Source of the DNA: DATHBD01 sp035296325
GTDB taxonomy: Bacteria > Actinomycetota > Actinomycetes > Mycobacteriales > Micromonosporaceae
Length of the DNA stretch: 64,000 bases
Direction: 5' to 3'
Assembly (NCBI GenBank): GCA_035296325.1
Contig: DATHBD010000070.1
Location: 1 to 64,000, forward strand
The position numbers and the translations under genes are program-made. A model generated the notes under the pieces. That model ran no database searches and was not told the DNA's origin. It saw only the letters and a program-made list of their open reading frames with translations. Below, piece by piece: positions 24,420 through 31,321 of this stretch. Positions within the stretch are counted from its first letter, which is position 1. Each line of letters opens with the position of its first letter.

Positions 24420-24450
24420 ATATCGAGATTCGATATATTGATAATCGATA
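24420..24450. promoter_or_regulatory. AT-rich palindromic operator/promoter of the DUF2975-XRE operon
   Basis: ATATCGA-GAT-TCGATAT at 24420-24436 is a perfect 7-bp dyad, and a further ATCGAT lies at 24443-24448, giving repeated TATCGA half-sites in an otherwise GC-rich region. It lies 12 bp upstream of the DUF2975 start, over the expected promoter, and is the likely binding site of the XRE protein encoded by the operon. Confidence 0.65.
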
Positions 24451-24560
24451 CAACGAACCCCGATGTCAAGTGATCGCCCGATCCCCCGACGACCCGGTAA
24501 CTTTGTGGGCCGACAACTGACGTGTCACCGACCGCAGCTTGCACCGACGGAGGGACTCCC

Positions 24561-25532
24561 ATGGCGTCAACGCCACCGACCACAACCCGCCGCGCCGTCC
24601 TCGTGGCGGCGGCAGCGGTGCTGCCGGCGGCCGGATGCACGCGGGACGAGCCAACCGGAACCCGTTCACCGACCGACACCGCTGCCGCCACCACCCCGGC
24701 TGCTTCGCCCATCGCTTCGGTGCCCCCGACTGTCACAGCGCCGGCCGTTCTTCCGGAGTTGGTCAAGCTCGAGGCCAGGTTCGACGCCATCCTGGGGGTG
24801 TACGCCCTGGCCATCGGCACGGGTGCCACGATTGCCCACCGCGCGGACGAGCGCTTCGCATTCTGTTCGACGTTCAAGGGTCTGGCGGCAGCGGCAGCCC
24901 TGGACAGCAACCCGCTCTCGTCACTGGACAGCAAGCGGTTTCAGTACACCAGGGCGGACCTGATGGACAGCTCGACGCCGTTCACCAGGCAGCACGTGTC
25001 CACCGGGATGACCCTTCGTGAGGCGTGCCGGCAGGCGATCCTGGACAGCGACGGCACGGCCGGCAACCTCCTGCTCCGCGAAGTCGGCGGGCCGAACAAG
25101 CTCACCGAGTACCTACGCCGCCTGGACGACACGGTGACGCGGGTGGATCGGATGGAACCGGACCTCGCCGACGACACCCCGGGGAACCTGCGCGACACCA
25201 CCACTCCCCGGGCGATCGGCACCGACTACCGCAAGATCGTGCTCGACGAGACCCTGCCGCTCGACAAGCGCACGTTCCTCGTCGAGCTTCTCACCAGCAG
25301 CGTGACCGGTAGAGGGCGCATCCGCGCCGGTCTGCCGCAGGGCTGGCGACTGGCCCACAAGACCGGAACCGGCGCCAGCTACGGCACATGCAACGACATC
25401 GGCATCGCATGGCCCCCGAACTCCGATCCTTTGGTCATCGCGATCATGTCCAGGAAAACCCGGAAGGCCGACAAAACCGAGGCTCTGCTCGCCGAGGCCA
25501 CCAGGTATGTCGTCGCCAGCCTCACCAGGTAG
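24561..25532 (+). CDS. Class A beta-lactamase family lipoprotein
   Basis: A 323-residue serine beta-lactamase family protein. A Tat-like lipoprotein signal (TTRRAVLVAAAAVLPAAGC, lipobox Cys 26) is followed by a Thr/Pro linker. Active-site motifs: CSTFK (Ser 103, Lys 106), SDG at 163-165 where most class A enzymes have SDN, Glu 199 in MEPDLADDTPGN (the general base of the omega loop) and KTG at 267-269. All key groups except the Asn of SDN are present, so it probably hydrolyses penicillins, perhaps with altered range. ATG 24561 has GGAGGG upstream. No mobility genes flank it closely; it looks like an intrinsic chromosomal gene, although the prophage begins 0.9 kb away. Confidence 0.87.
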   Translation: MASTPPTTTRRAVLVAAAAVLPAAGCTRDEPTGTRSPTDTAAATTPAASPIASVPPTVTAPAVLPELVKLEARFDAILGVYALAIGTGATIAHRADERFAFCSTFKGLAAAAALDSNPLSSLDSKRFQYTRADLMDSSTPFTRQHVSTGMTLREACRQAILDSDGTAGNLLLREVGGPNKLTEYLRRLDDTVTRVDRMEPDLADDTPGNLRDTTTPRAIGTDYRKIVLDETLPLDKRTFLVELLTSSVTGRGRIRAGLPQGWRLAHKTGTGASYGTCNDIGIAWPPNSDPLVIAIMSRKTRKADKTEALLAEATRYVVASLTR

Positions 25533-25621
25533 CCAGGATAGGCCGACGGCGGCCCCGGTGGTGGCCCGCTCCCCGCAGGGTGGGTCGACGGCAGACGGGA
25601 GGGCAGGACATGGCGACGAGG

Positions 25622-26203
25622 CTACTTGTCATCCAACACGGCAACGAGGATCGCGGTAACGGTCGTACTGATGGAAGAGAAGATTGCGACGCCAAGGGTT
25701 AGGCGCTCGTACCTCGTGATTTGAGGATTCTTGGGTCGGCCCGCTCTAGGCCCCTTCCCACCGCGCCGCGATTTCCCAGCAGCCGTCGTCGCCTTGCGAC
25801 GCTCGGCTGACTCGGTCATGAAATTCCCGGCGCCTATCCCGATGGCAACGAGGACAAAGAAGGCCATGACTGCGCCTATGACCAGCAGCACGAAAAGCCA
25901 GAACCCAGACGGCCGTAGAGCCTGCCAGATCACCGCTACACATGCCACCAGCCCGGCCAGCACGGCAGCAACTCCCCAGTCACCGAAGGAGCGACCGCCT
26001 CTGCGGTGATTGAAGAAGCTCAAGACGCCGTTGCCACCGATTCCGGCGAGCACAGCCGCCACGGCGAGCAGTAGTGCCTCCAGGCCCGACCGGAGGGGCG
26101 CAGTGACCACGATCAAGACCAGCGTGACGCCCACCAACGAGAACGTGACACCCATGCCGAGACGATCGCTGGCGCTTGGCTCGTTGACTTCCCCGGATCC
26201 CAC
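25622..26203 (-). CDS. Hypothetical membrane protein, about five helices
   Basis: A 193-residue protein with hydrophobic segments LGMGVTFSLVGVTLVLIVV, LEALLLAVAAVLAGIGG, WGVAAVLAGLVACVAVIW, FWLFVLLVIGAVMAFFVLVA and a last one near the C-terminus (ILVAVLDDK end). A basic loop (KSRRGGKGPRAGRPK) separates helices four and five and may be cytosolic. GTG 26203 follows GGAGG. I do not recognise a family. It lies between the beta-lactamase and the tRNA, outside the probable prophage border. Its less extreme GC suggests it may have been acquired. Confidence 0.6.
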   Translation of the reverse strand: MGSGEVNEPSASDRLGMGVTFSLVGVTLVLIVVTAPLRSGLEALLLAVAAVLAGIGGNGVLSFFNHRRGGRSFGDWGVAAVLAGLVACVAVIWQALRPSGFWLFVLLVIGAVMAFFVLVAIGIGAGNFMTESAERRKATTAAGKSRRGGKGPRAGRPKNPQITRYERLTLGVAIFSSISTTVTAILVAVLDDK

Positions 26204-26356
26204 GCGCGGCCTCCTTATCGGGCTGCTCGTGCCCCCCCGCGTGCCCCAACGGCCGGGGATCGACGGTGAACCAGGGCGATTCGCGGGTCAGGTAATTCAC
26301 CCGCCCAGGATCGCCCTACACATCGGTGACCTGCGGTAATACCGCGTCACCGGTTG

Positions 26357-26428
26357 TGGGCACGGTTGGGTTCGAACCAACGACCCCCCGCTTGTAAGGC
26401 GGGTGCTCTTCCACTGAGCTACGCGCCC
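26357..26428 (-). tRNA. tRNA-Val (anticodon TAC)
   Basis: A complete cloverleaf: acceptor GGGCGCG/CGTGCCC (one G-U), D stem GCTC/GAGC, anticodon stem CCCGC/GCGGG around loop CTTACAA with anticodon TAC, T stem GTTGG/CCAAC around TTCGAAC, discriminator A. CCA is not encoded, which is usual in actinobacteria. It reads GUA codons. The tRNA is intact; the integrase gene lies on its 5' side. Confidence 0.95.
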
Positions 26429-26536
26429 GGGTATTTCTGCCCGGGATCACGGCTCTGAGCTGGGAAAACTCTGAGCGCGTGACATTCTGTGCACTGAGAG
26501 TACTCCAGCAAAGCGCTTGAGGAGCACCCGCTTACC
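26429..26536. other. Probable left prophage junction (attL region)
   Basis: This 108-bp gap lies between the tRNA-Val 5' end and the integrase start. It contains a CCCGGG-tatttctg-CCCGGG hairpin touching the tRNA end (26426-26445) and two copies of CTCTGAGC, 16 bp apart (26453-26460 and 26469-26476), which could be integrase arm sites. The exact core is not determinable without the right end of the element. Confidence 0.4.
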
Positions 26537-27496
26537 ATGACCGGCAACATCCTACCGGCCCTCCCCGGCATCCCCTCCCCGACTCCCTACGACCAGACCT
26601 TCATCGACGGGTTCGAGCTGCACCTGCGCGGCCGCCGCCTGTCCGACAAGACCCTGGACTGCTACCTCAACGCCGCCACCCTCCTCGCTCGGTGGGCGAC
26701 GTACACCAACCGTGCTGGCCTGGACGGGCTGAGCCGCGCCGACCTCGACGGTTGGCTGGTCTGGCTACGCGACGACGTGCGGACCCGACGGGGCACGCCC
26801 TACTCCCCCGGCTACATCAACAACCTGTACCGGTCGGTTCAGCAGTTCTTCGCCTGGATGTGTGAGACCGAGAACATCACCAACCCGATGGCCAAGATGA
26901 AGCCGCCGTCCACCGACCTGAAGATGGTGCCGGTCCTCACCGACGAGGAGATGACGGCGATCCTCAAGAGCGTGGAGAAGGGCAGGTACTTCGACGAACG
27001 GCGCGACCACGCCATTCTCCGACTGTTCCTGTGCAGCGGCATGCGGCTGGCCGAGCTGACCTCCATGGAGGTGGAGCACCTCGACCTGAAGAATGCCCGC
27101 GCAGCGGTGTTCGGAAAGGGACGCAAGCAGCGGACGGTGAAGTTCGACTACAAGACCGCCTCGGCGCTCAACCAGTACCTGCGGATCCGGACCGCGCACA
27201 AGCTGACGACCCTTCCGAACCTGTGGCTCGCCACCAACCACCGGGGGCCTCTCACACCGAACGGCGTGCGGCAGATCATCACCCGGCGAGCCAGCATGGT
27301 CGGTTTGAAGATCAATCCGCACATGTTCCGGCACAACTTCTCCCACCGGTTCCTCGATGCCGGCGGCGCCGAGGGTGACCTGATGGAACTCAACGGCTGG
27401 ACGTCGCCGCAGATGCTTCGGCGCTACGGCGCATCCGCCAGGTCTGCTCGAGCGCAGCGAGCCTACGACCGGCTCGACGTGATGGGCGGCATCTGA
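26537..27496 (+). CDS. int: Tyrosine recombinase (phage integrase)
   Basis: A 319-residue XerC/D-type recombinase. Residues 20-110 are the SAM-like core-binding domain (FIDGFELHLRGRRLSDKTL); residues 130-310 are the catalytic domain with Arg 170 (SGMRLAEL), Lys near 196 (FGKGRKQRTV), His 262-x-x-Arg 265 (HMFRHNF), Trp 288 in the third-position of the His/Trp residue (LNGWTSPQ) and the nucleophile Tyr 297 (LRRYG). The N-terminal arm-binding domain is short. It is the only rightward gene at the left end of the prophage and lies on the 5' side of the tRNA-Val. GAGGAG lies 12 nt upstream of ATG 26537. Confidence 0.93.
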   Translation: MTGNILPALPGIPSPTPYDQTFIDGFELHLRGRRLSDKTLDCYLNAATLLARWATYTNRAGLDGLSRADLDGWLVWLRDDVRTRRGTPYSPGYINNLYRSVQQFFAWMCETENITNPMAKMKPPSTDLKMVPVLTDEEMTAILKSVEKGRYFDERRDHAILRLFLCSGMRLAELTSMEVEHLDLKNARAAVFGKGRKQRTVKFDYKTASALNQYLRIRTAHKLTTLPNLWLATNHRGPLTPNGVRQIITRRASMVGLKINPHMFRHNFSHRFLDAGGAEGDLMELNGWTSPQMLRRYGASARSARAQRAYDRLDVMGGI

Positions 27497-27546
27497 CCTG
27501 GGCCGCACCACCCATAGCCTCGGTCAGCCGGCGAGGCACTCCTTGG

Positions 27547-28221
27547 CTACACAGACAGGCTGGGCTCCGGTTCCGGCGGTGGGTCGCTCGGTGGCGGCAC
27601 CATCGGCGTGACAGTGCAGGTGTAGGTCGGCGCGTCCGGTGGTGAGCCGGGGTCGCGGGTGCAGTCGTAGCGGGTGCCGTCGGGTGTGGTGAAGGTCCAC
27701 CCGGCCGGTGGTGCTCCTGGCGCGCCTGGTGCTCCGGCTGCGCCGGCCTGGCCGGTTGCCCCGTCGACGCCGGGAGCTCCTGGCGTTCCGGGTGCCCCGT
27801 CGGCGCCTGCTGCGCCGTCCGCGCCGGCCGGTCCCGCGGAGCCGACGGGTCCGGGTGGCCCCACAGGCCCGGCAGGTCCTGGCGCACCAGCTGCCCCGGC
27901 AGGTCCTGGCATCCCAGGTGGCCCGTCTGGTCCCTGCCCGCCGGGTGGGCCCTGCTCCCCCGCGGCCCCGGCCTCGCCGCGCGGTAGGGCCGCGGGGTCG
28001 GCGATGCAGCGGGAGCCGAGCTGCTCGACCTGCTTGCAGAGTTGCTCGGCGGTGGTGACGGCCTGGTCGGCGCGGGTCTCCTGCCGTTCGGCGCGGCCGG
28101 TGACCCGGGCGAGGGTCCACCCGCCGACCAGGAACGCGAGTGCGGTGACGATGACGACGGTGAGGAGCCGGTGATGGGTGCGGCGCCGCATGGTGGTCGC
28201 GATGCTCTCGTCTACCCTCAT
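27547..28221 (-). CDS. Membrane-anchored collagen-like phage protein
   Basis: A 224-residue protein. An N-terminal helix (LLTVVIVTALAFLVGGWTLA) anchors it, a short coiled region follows (ETRADQAVTTAEQLCKQVEQ), then about 29 consecutive Gly-X-Y triplets (GEAGAAGEQGPPGGQGPDG and on), then a small C-terminal domain with Cys (RYDCTRDPG, TYTCTV) and a Pro/Glu tail. It may be a membrane-attached or signal-carrying fibre. It overlaps the preceding gene by ATGA. Its position as the last late gene next to integrase is where lysis or lysogenic-conversion genes often sit. Confidence 0.75.
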   Translation of the reverse strand: MRVDESIATTMRRRTHHRLLTVVIVTALAFLVGGWTLARVTGRAERQETRADQAVTTAEQLCKQVEQLGSRCIADPAALPRGEAGAAGEQGPPGGQGPDGPPGMPGPAGAAGAPGPAGPVGPPGPVGSAGPAGADGAAGADGAPGTPGAPGVDGATGQAGAAGAPGAPGAPPAGWTFTTPDGTRYDCTRDPGSPPDAPTYTCTVTPMVPPPSDPPPEPEPSLSV

Positions 28222-28577
28222 GGCCGCACCTCCCGCTCCGCAGCGGCCGCCGTCGTGGTGGTGCCGGCGCCGAGTTGGTGTTGGATCCCGTCGAGACGGC
28301 GGCCTTGATACCCGAGGTCGATTTTCATGCCGGCGAGCTCGCGGGTGGCGGCGTCGAGGCGGTCCTCGACGTTGCGGCGGGCGGTGCGTTCAGCGTCGAG
28401 GGCGGCTTCGGCGGCGGTGAGGCGGCGGCCCATGTCGTCGGCGCGGAGTTGGGCCTTGTCGACGGCCTCCTGGTAGTCCTTGCGGTCGGTGGCGTTGGCG
28501 CGCAGCAGGTAGAGGATGACGAGGACGAGGGTGCCGCCAACGCCGGTTGCCGGGAGCACAGTTTCGAGGGAACCCAC
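28218..28577 (-). CDS. Small phage membrane protein with coiled coil
   Basis: A 119-residue protein. One N-terminal membrane segment (TGVGGTLVLVILYLLRA) is followed by a long charged coiled coil (DRKDYQEAVDKAQLRADDMG and on). This plan is seen in phage holin-adjacent or spanin-like proteins and in phage membrane proteins of unknown role; a lysis function is possible but not shown. It is translationally coupled to the collagen-like gene. Confidence 0.65.
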   Translation of the reverse strand: MGSLETVLPATGVGGTLVLVILYLLRANATDRKDYQEAVDKAQLRADDMGRRLTAAEAALDAERTARRNVEDRLDAATRELAGMKIDLGYQGRRLDGIQHQLGAGTTTTAAAAEREVRP

Positions 28578-28662
28578 ACCATCAGATCCTCGGGTCGCAG
28601 CGGGCGGGCGTCACAGGCGGGCTCCTTCGCTGGGCTGGGATTTGTCATTGACCCTGGTCAGC

Positions 28663-28866
28663 TCACGGCGGCGGGTACAGCGTGACCCACGTCGTGCCGT
28701 TCCAGCGCAGCATCGGCGGTAGTTGCATGACGACGCCCGATGCCGGCAACGTCACAGCCACAACCGTCGGCGCGCCGATCGGCATAGCCGGACGCGGCGG
28801 GGTCAGTACGTTGGTCAGCGTCGCGTATGTGGGGACATGAAGCGCGGTGACGTCGACAGTTGCCAT
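28663..28866 (-). CDS. Small phage tail-region protein
   Basis: A 67-residue protein beginning MATVDVTALHVPTYATL and ending in a Trp-rich segment (MLRWNGTTWVTLYPPP). The ending WNGTTWV is like the head of phage tail-fibre or DUF2793-type pieces. The ATG overlaps the stop of the beta-propeller gene (TGATG), so the two are coupled. The function is unknown. Confidence 0.6.
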   Translation of the reverse strand: MATVDVTALHVPTYATLTNVLTPPRPAMPIGAPTVVAVTLPASGVVMQLPPMLRWNGTTWVTLYPPP

Positions 28867-30719
28867 CAGGTGCCTGCCGCCGCGTTGATCGCGTACGTAA
28901 CGGGGTTGCTGCCGAAGTTGGACGTGGCGACCGACGCGAACACGGTGTAGGTGGCCGCGCCGACCACGAGCTGATCTCCGACCTTCAAGCCGCTGCCGCT
29001 GGCGACCAGCGCGTCGTGCATGGTGCCCTTGTAGCCGCCGCTGCTCGGCGCGAACCCGGTCCACGGCGCGTCACCACCGAGCGCGACCCGCGACGCGCGG
29101 ATGCTGGCGCTGGCCGGCTCCTTGACGCCGCCGCCGGACACCTGCCCGAGCAGGATCGATTCCGGCCCCGCGCCAACCGCCCACGGGGTTGTGGACCCGG
29201 CGTGGCGGACGGCGCGGCTCGTGCCGCTGTGCGCTGTGCCGACGACCGTGCTGTTGAGCCGGAGCACCATCAGCGGCGGCGTCGTGGCCTGATCGTCGGT
29301 GTACACCGGCGCGAACAGGCCGGCCACGATGGAGAAGACCCACGTCGACGTGCTGTTGAGGCAGCACCCGATGGCCAGGTACGACTTCGACGCAAGAACG
29401 GCCACGTCGTAGCTCTGGCTGGCCACCAGCGCCGTGGTCGGCACCGTGTCGACCAGCAGCGGATTTTCGGCCGCGGCCAGGGTCCAGTTCTGCGTGGCAC
29501 TGCCGGCGTAGGAGTTGGGCGGGGCCGGCGTGCGCAGGGTCCAGGTGATCCCGTCGGTTGACGTGGCGATCGACGCCATGCCCTTGCCGAGCGCGACGAA
29601 CAGCCCGTCGCCGAAGCCCACCGAGAACCACCCGCCGCCGGCGGGCATGGCCCGCTGGGTCCAGGTGATGCCGTCAGTCGAGGTCGCGGCGATGGTGGAG
29701 TTCTCGGCCACCGCGACGAACACGCCGTTGCCGTACGCCAGGCCGGACCAGTTCACGGACGCCGGCAGGGTTCGCGCGGTCCAGGTGATCGCATCGGCAG
29801 ACGTGGCCACGGTGCTGGTCGCCGCGAATGCGGTACCGGACTGGTTGCCGAGGATTACCCAGGTTCCGCCGCCGTAGAGCACGCGGCGGCGGTAGTCGGT
29901 GCCCGCGGGCGGGGTCCGGTTGGTCCAGGTGCCGGTGAGCCCGGTCGGTGACGTTTCGATGTAACCGCTGCCTGTGGTGGCGACGAACGTGGAGTTGCCG
30001 TAGCCGATGCCGTAGTGCTGGATGTAGTCACCCGGGGTGTCGGTGCTGCCCCAGGTGATCGCGTCGGTCGACATCCACAGGTATCCGTCGCCGGGCGTAG
30101 CGATCCATCGGCCGTTGCCGTACGCCACGGGCCCGCCGAAGTAACTCGGCCCCGTCCGTTGGGTCCAGGTGATCCCGTCGGCGGACGTGGCGTAGATGTT
30201 GTTGCTGCTGTTCGATGCGAAGAACATCCCGTTGGCGTAGGTGAGCCACGCCCACGCCTGGCTTGACGGCATGGCCCGTTGGGTCCAGGTGATCCCGTCG
30301 GTGGACGTGGCCGAGATCGCGGTGCCGTTCTGCAACGCGACCCAGGTGCCGCCGCCCTGCGCCACCGCAGACCACGGCGACACGGCCGGGGTGTACCCGG
30401 TGACGTTGCCCTGGATGCACGGGCGCTGCATCGTCTTGGCGACCGCGTCCCAGCCTTCGAACGCGCGTACCGCGAAGTAGGCACCGGCGGCGGTGTTGCG
30501 GACCAGCCCGACGTAGAAGTCGGCCACGGCGACGTTGAGCGAGGCTGGGCACTTCCACACCCGCATGAGCCGCGCCACGGCGGCCTGCGTGAACGGCGCC
30601 GTCTCCTCCACGAACGTCCAGCCGGCCGCGAGCAGGTCGACCTCGATGAGCGCGATGATCCCGGCCGCGGGGTCCGCGGAGCCGGTCATGGAGGTCAGGT
30701 GGTACGAAGGTGCGGGCAT
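28866..30719 (-). CDS. Phage tail protein with beta-propeller (Asp-box/BNR-like) repeats
   Basis: A 617-residue protein. The N-terminal 110 residues resemble a tail attachment domain. Residues about 110-410 hold seven or eight repeats of about 40 residues with the core TSTDGITWTQR followed by a YGNGxFVA-like strand, the pattern of sialidase/BNR and WD-like propeller blades. The C-terminal 200 residues are beta-rich and end in NPVTYAINAAAG. A receptor-binding or decoration role at the tail tip is inferred. I chose ATG 30719 (PAPSYHLTSM); the long upstream in-frame part is the reverse shadow of the collagen-like gene. Confidence 0.75.
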   Translation of the reverse strand: MPAPSYHLTSMTGSADPAAGIIALIEVDLLAAGWTFVEETAPFTQAAVARLMRVWKCPASLNVAVADFYVGLVRNTAAGAYFAVRAFEGWDAVAKTMQRPCIQGNVTGYTPAVSPWSAVAQGGGTWVALQNGTAISATSTDGITWTQRAMPSSQAWAWLTYANGMFFASNSSNNIYATSADGITWTQRTGPSYFGGPVAYGNGRWIATPGDGYLWMSTDAITWGSTDTPGDYIQHYGIGYGNSTFVATTGSGYIETSPTGLTGTWTNRTPPAGTDYRRRVLYGGGTWVILGNQSGTAFAATSTVATSADAITWTARTLPASVNWSGLAYGNGVFVAVAENSTIAATSTDGITWTQRAMPAGGGWFSVGFGDGLFVALGKGMASIATSTDGITWTLRTPAPPNSYAGSATQNWTLAAAENPLLVDTVPTTALVASQSYDVAVLASKSYLAIGCCLNSTSTWVFSIVAGLFAPVYTDDQATTPPLMVLRLNSTVVGTAHSGTSRAVRHAGSTTPWAVGAGPESILLGQVSGGGVKEPASASIRASRVALGGDAPWTGFAPSSGGYKGTMHDALVASGSGLKVGDQLVVGAATYTVFASVATSNFGSNPVTYAINAAAGT

Positions 30720-30736
30720 CGTCGGTGTGTCCTCAC

Positions 30737-31321
30737 TTAGACGTGAATCCAGATGTCGCCAACGGCGAGCGCCAGCGGCTGCGTTGTTGAGTAGAAGACG
30801 GTGGGCGCGGCGGCCGCCGCTCCGGCCGGGCCGGTCGCGCCTATTGCGCCCGTTGCGCCGGCCGGCCCGGTTGCCCCCGTCGCGCCTGTCGGTCCGGGTA
30901 CCGTGCTGTCCGCGCCCGCCGGTCCGGGCGGTCCGGGCGGTCCGGGCGGTCCGGGCGGTCCGGTTGGACCTATCGGGCCGGCTGGTCCCGGTACGGTGCT
31001 GTCTGCACCGGCGGGACCAGTCGCGCCGGCTGGTCCGGTTGGGCCGGGGGGACCGACCGGGCCGTTGTTGCCGGTAGCGCCGGTGGCTCCGGGTGGGCCG
31101 GGTGCACCGGACTCGCCGCCGAGATTGACCCATACCCCAGCCATCCTGACCTGTAAGCCAATACCGGTCACGTACGAGAGCTGCCCGTTGACGGGTACGC
31201 CCATCTGCGCCGACCGATCGGCAGCGCTGGCGAACCGGGGCACTGCCTGGCCCATGAGGTAGCCGTTGAGGTCGGCGGCGGTCAGCGTTTCGGCGTCGGT
31301 CCAGGTTTTGTAGCCGGCCAC
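30737..31321 (-). CDS. Collagen-like phage tail fibre protein
   Basis: A 194-residue protein. The N-terminal 75 residues (AGYKTWTDAETLTAADLNGY) are a typical siphovirus tail-fibre head; the rest has two stretches of Gly-X-Y triplets interrupted by two copies of GADSTVPGP, ending in a small tail (YSTTQPLALAVGDIWIHV). Gly-X-Y rods trimerise and are used for adhesion fibres. GTG 31321 overlaps the stop of the upstream gene (TAGTG). Confidence 0.8.
   Translation of the reverse strand: MAGYKTWTDAETLTAADLNGYLMGQAVPRFASAADRSAQMGVPVNGQLSYVTGIGLQVRMAGVWVNLGGESGAPGPPGATGATGNNGPVGPPGPTGPAGATGPAGADSTVPGPAGPIGPTGPPGPPGPPGPPGPAGADSTVPGPTGATGATGPAGATGAIGATGPAGAAAAAPTVFYSTTQPLALAVGDIWIHV

Noticed and set aside
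24561..25532. Beta-lactamase as part of a resistance transposon
   Set aside because: No transposase, integron or inverted repeats flank it; codon use is like the host's.
26357..26428. tRNA-Val 3' end as the attachment core
   Set aside because: The integrase and phage genes lie on the 5' side of the tRNA and the leftward flank has no phage genes.
27600..28000. Regular repeats considered as a CRISPR array
   Set aside because: They are Gly-X-Y codon repeats in frame, with no spacers of constant length; the same holds for 30,820-31,110 and 56,095-56,166.
29500..30310. Repeated TGGGTCCAGGTGATCCC-type segments considered as a diversity-generating element
   Set aside because: No reverse transcriptase gene or template repeat is present; they encode propeller blades.
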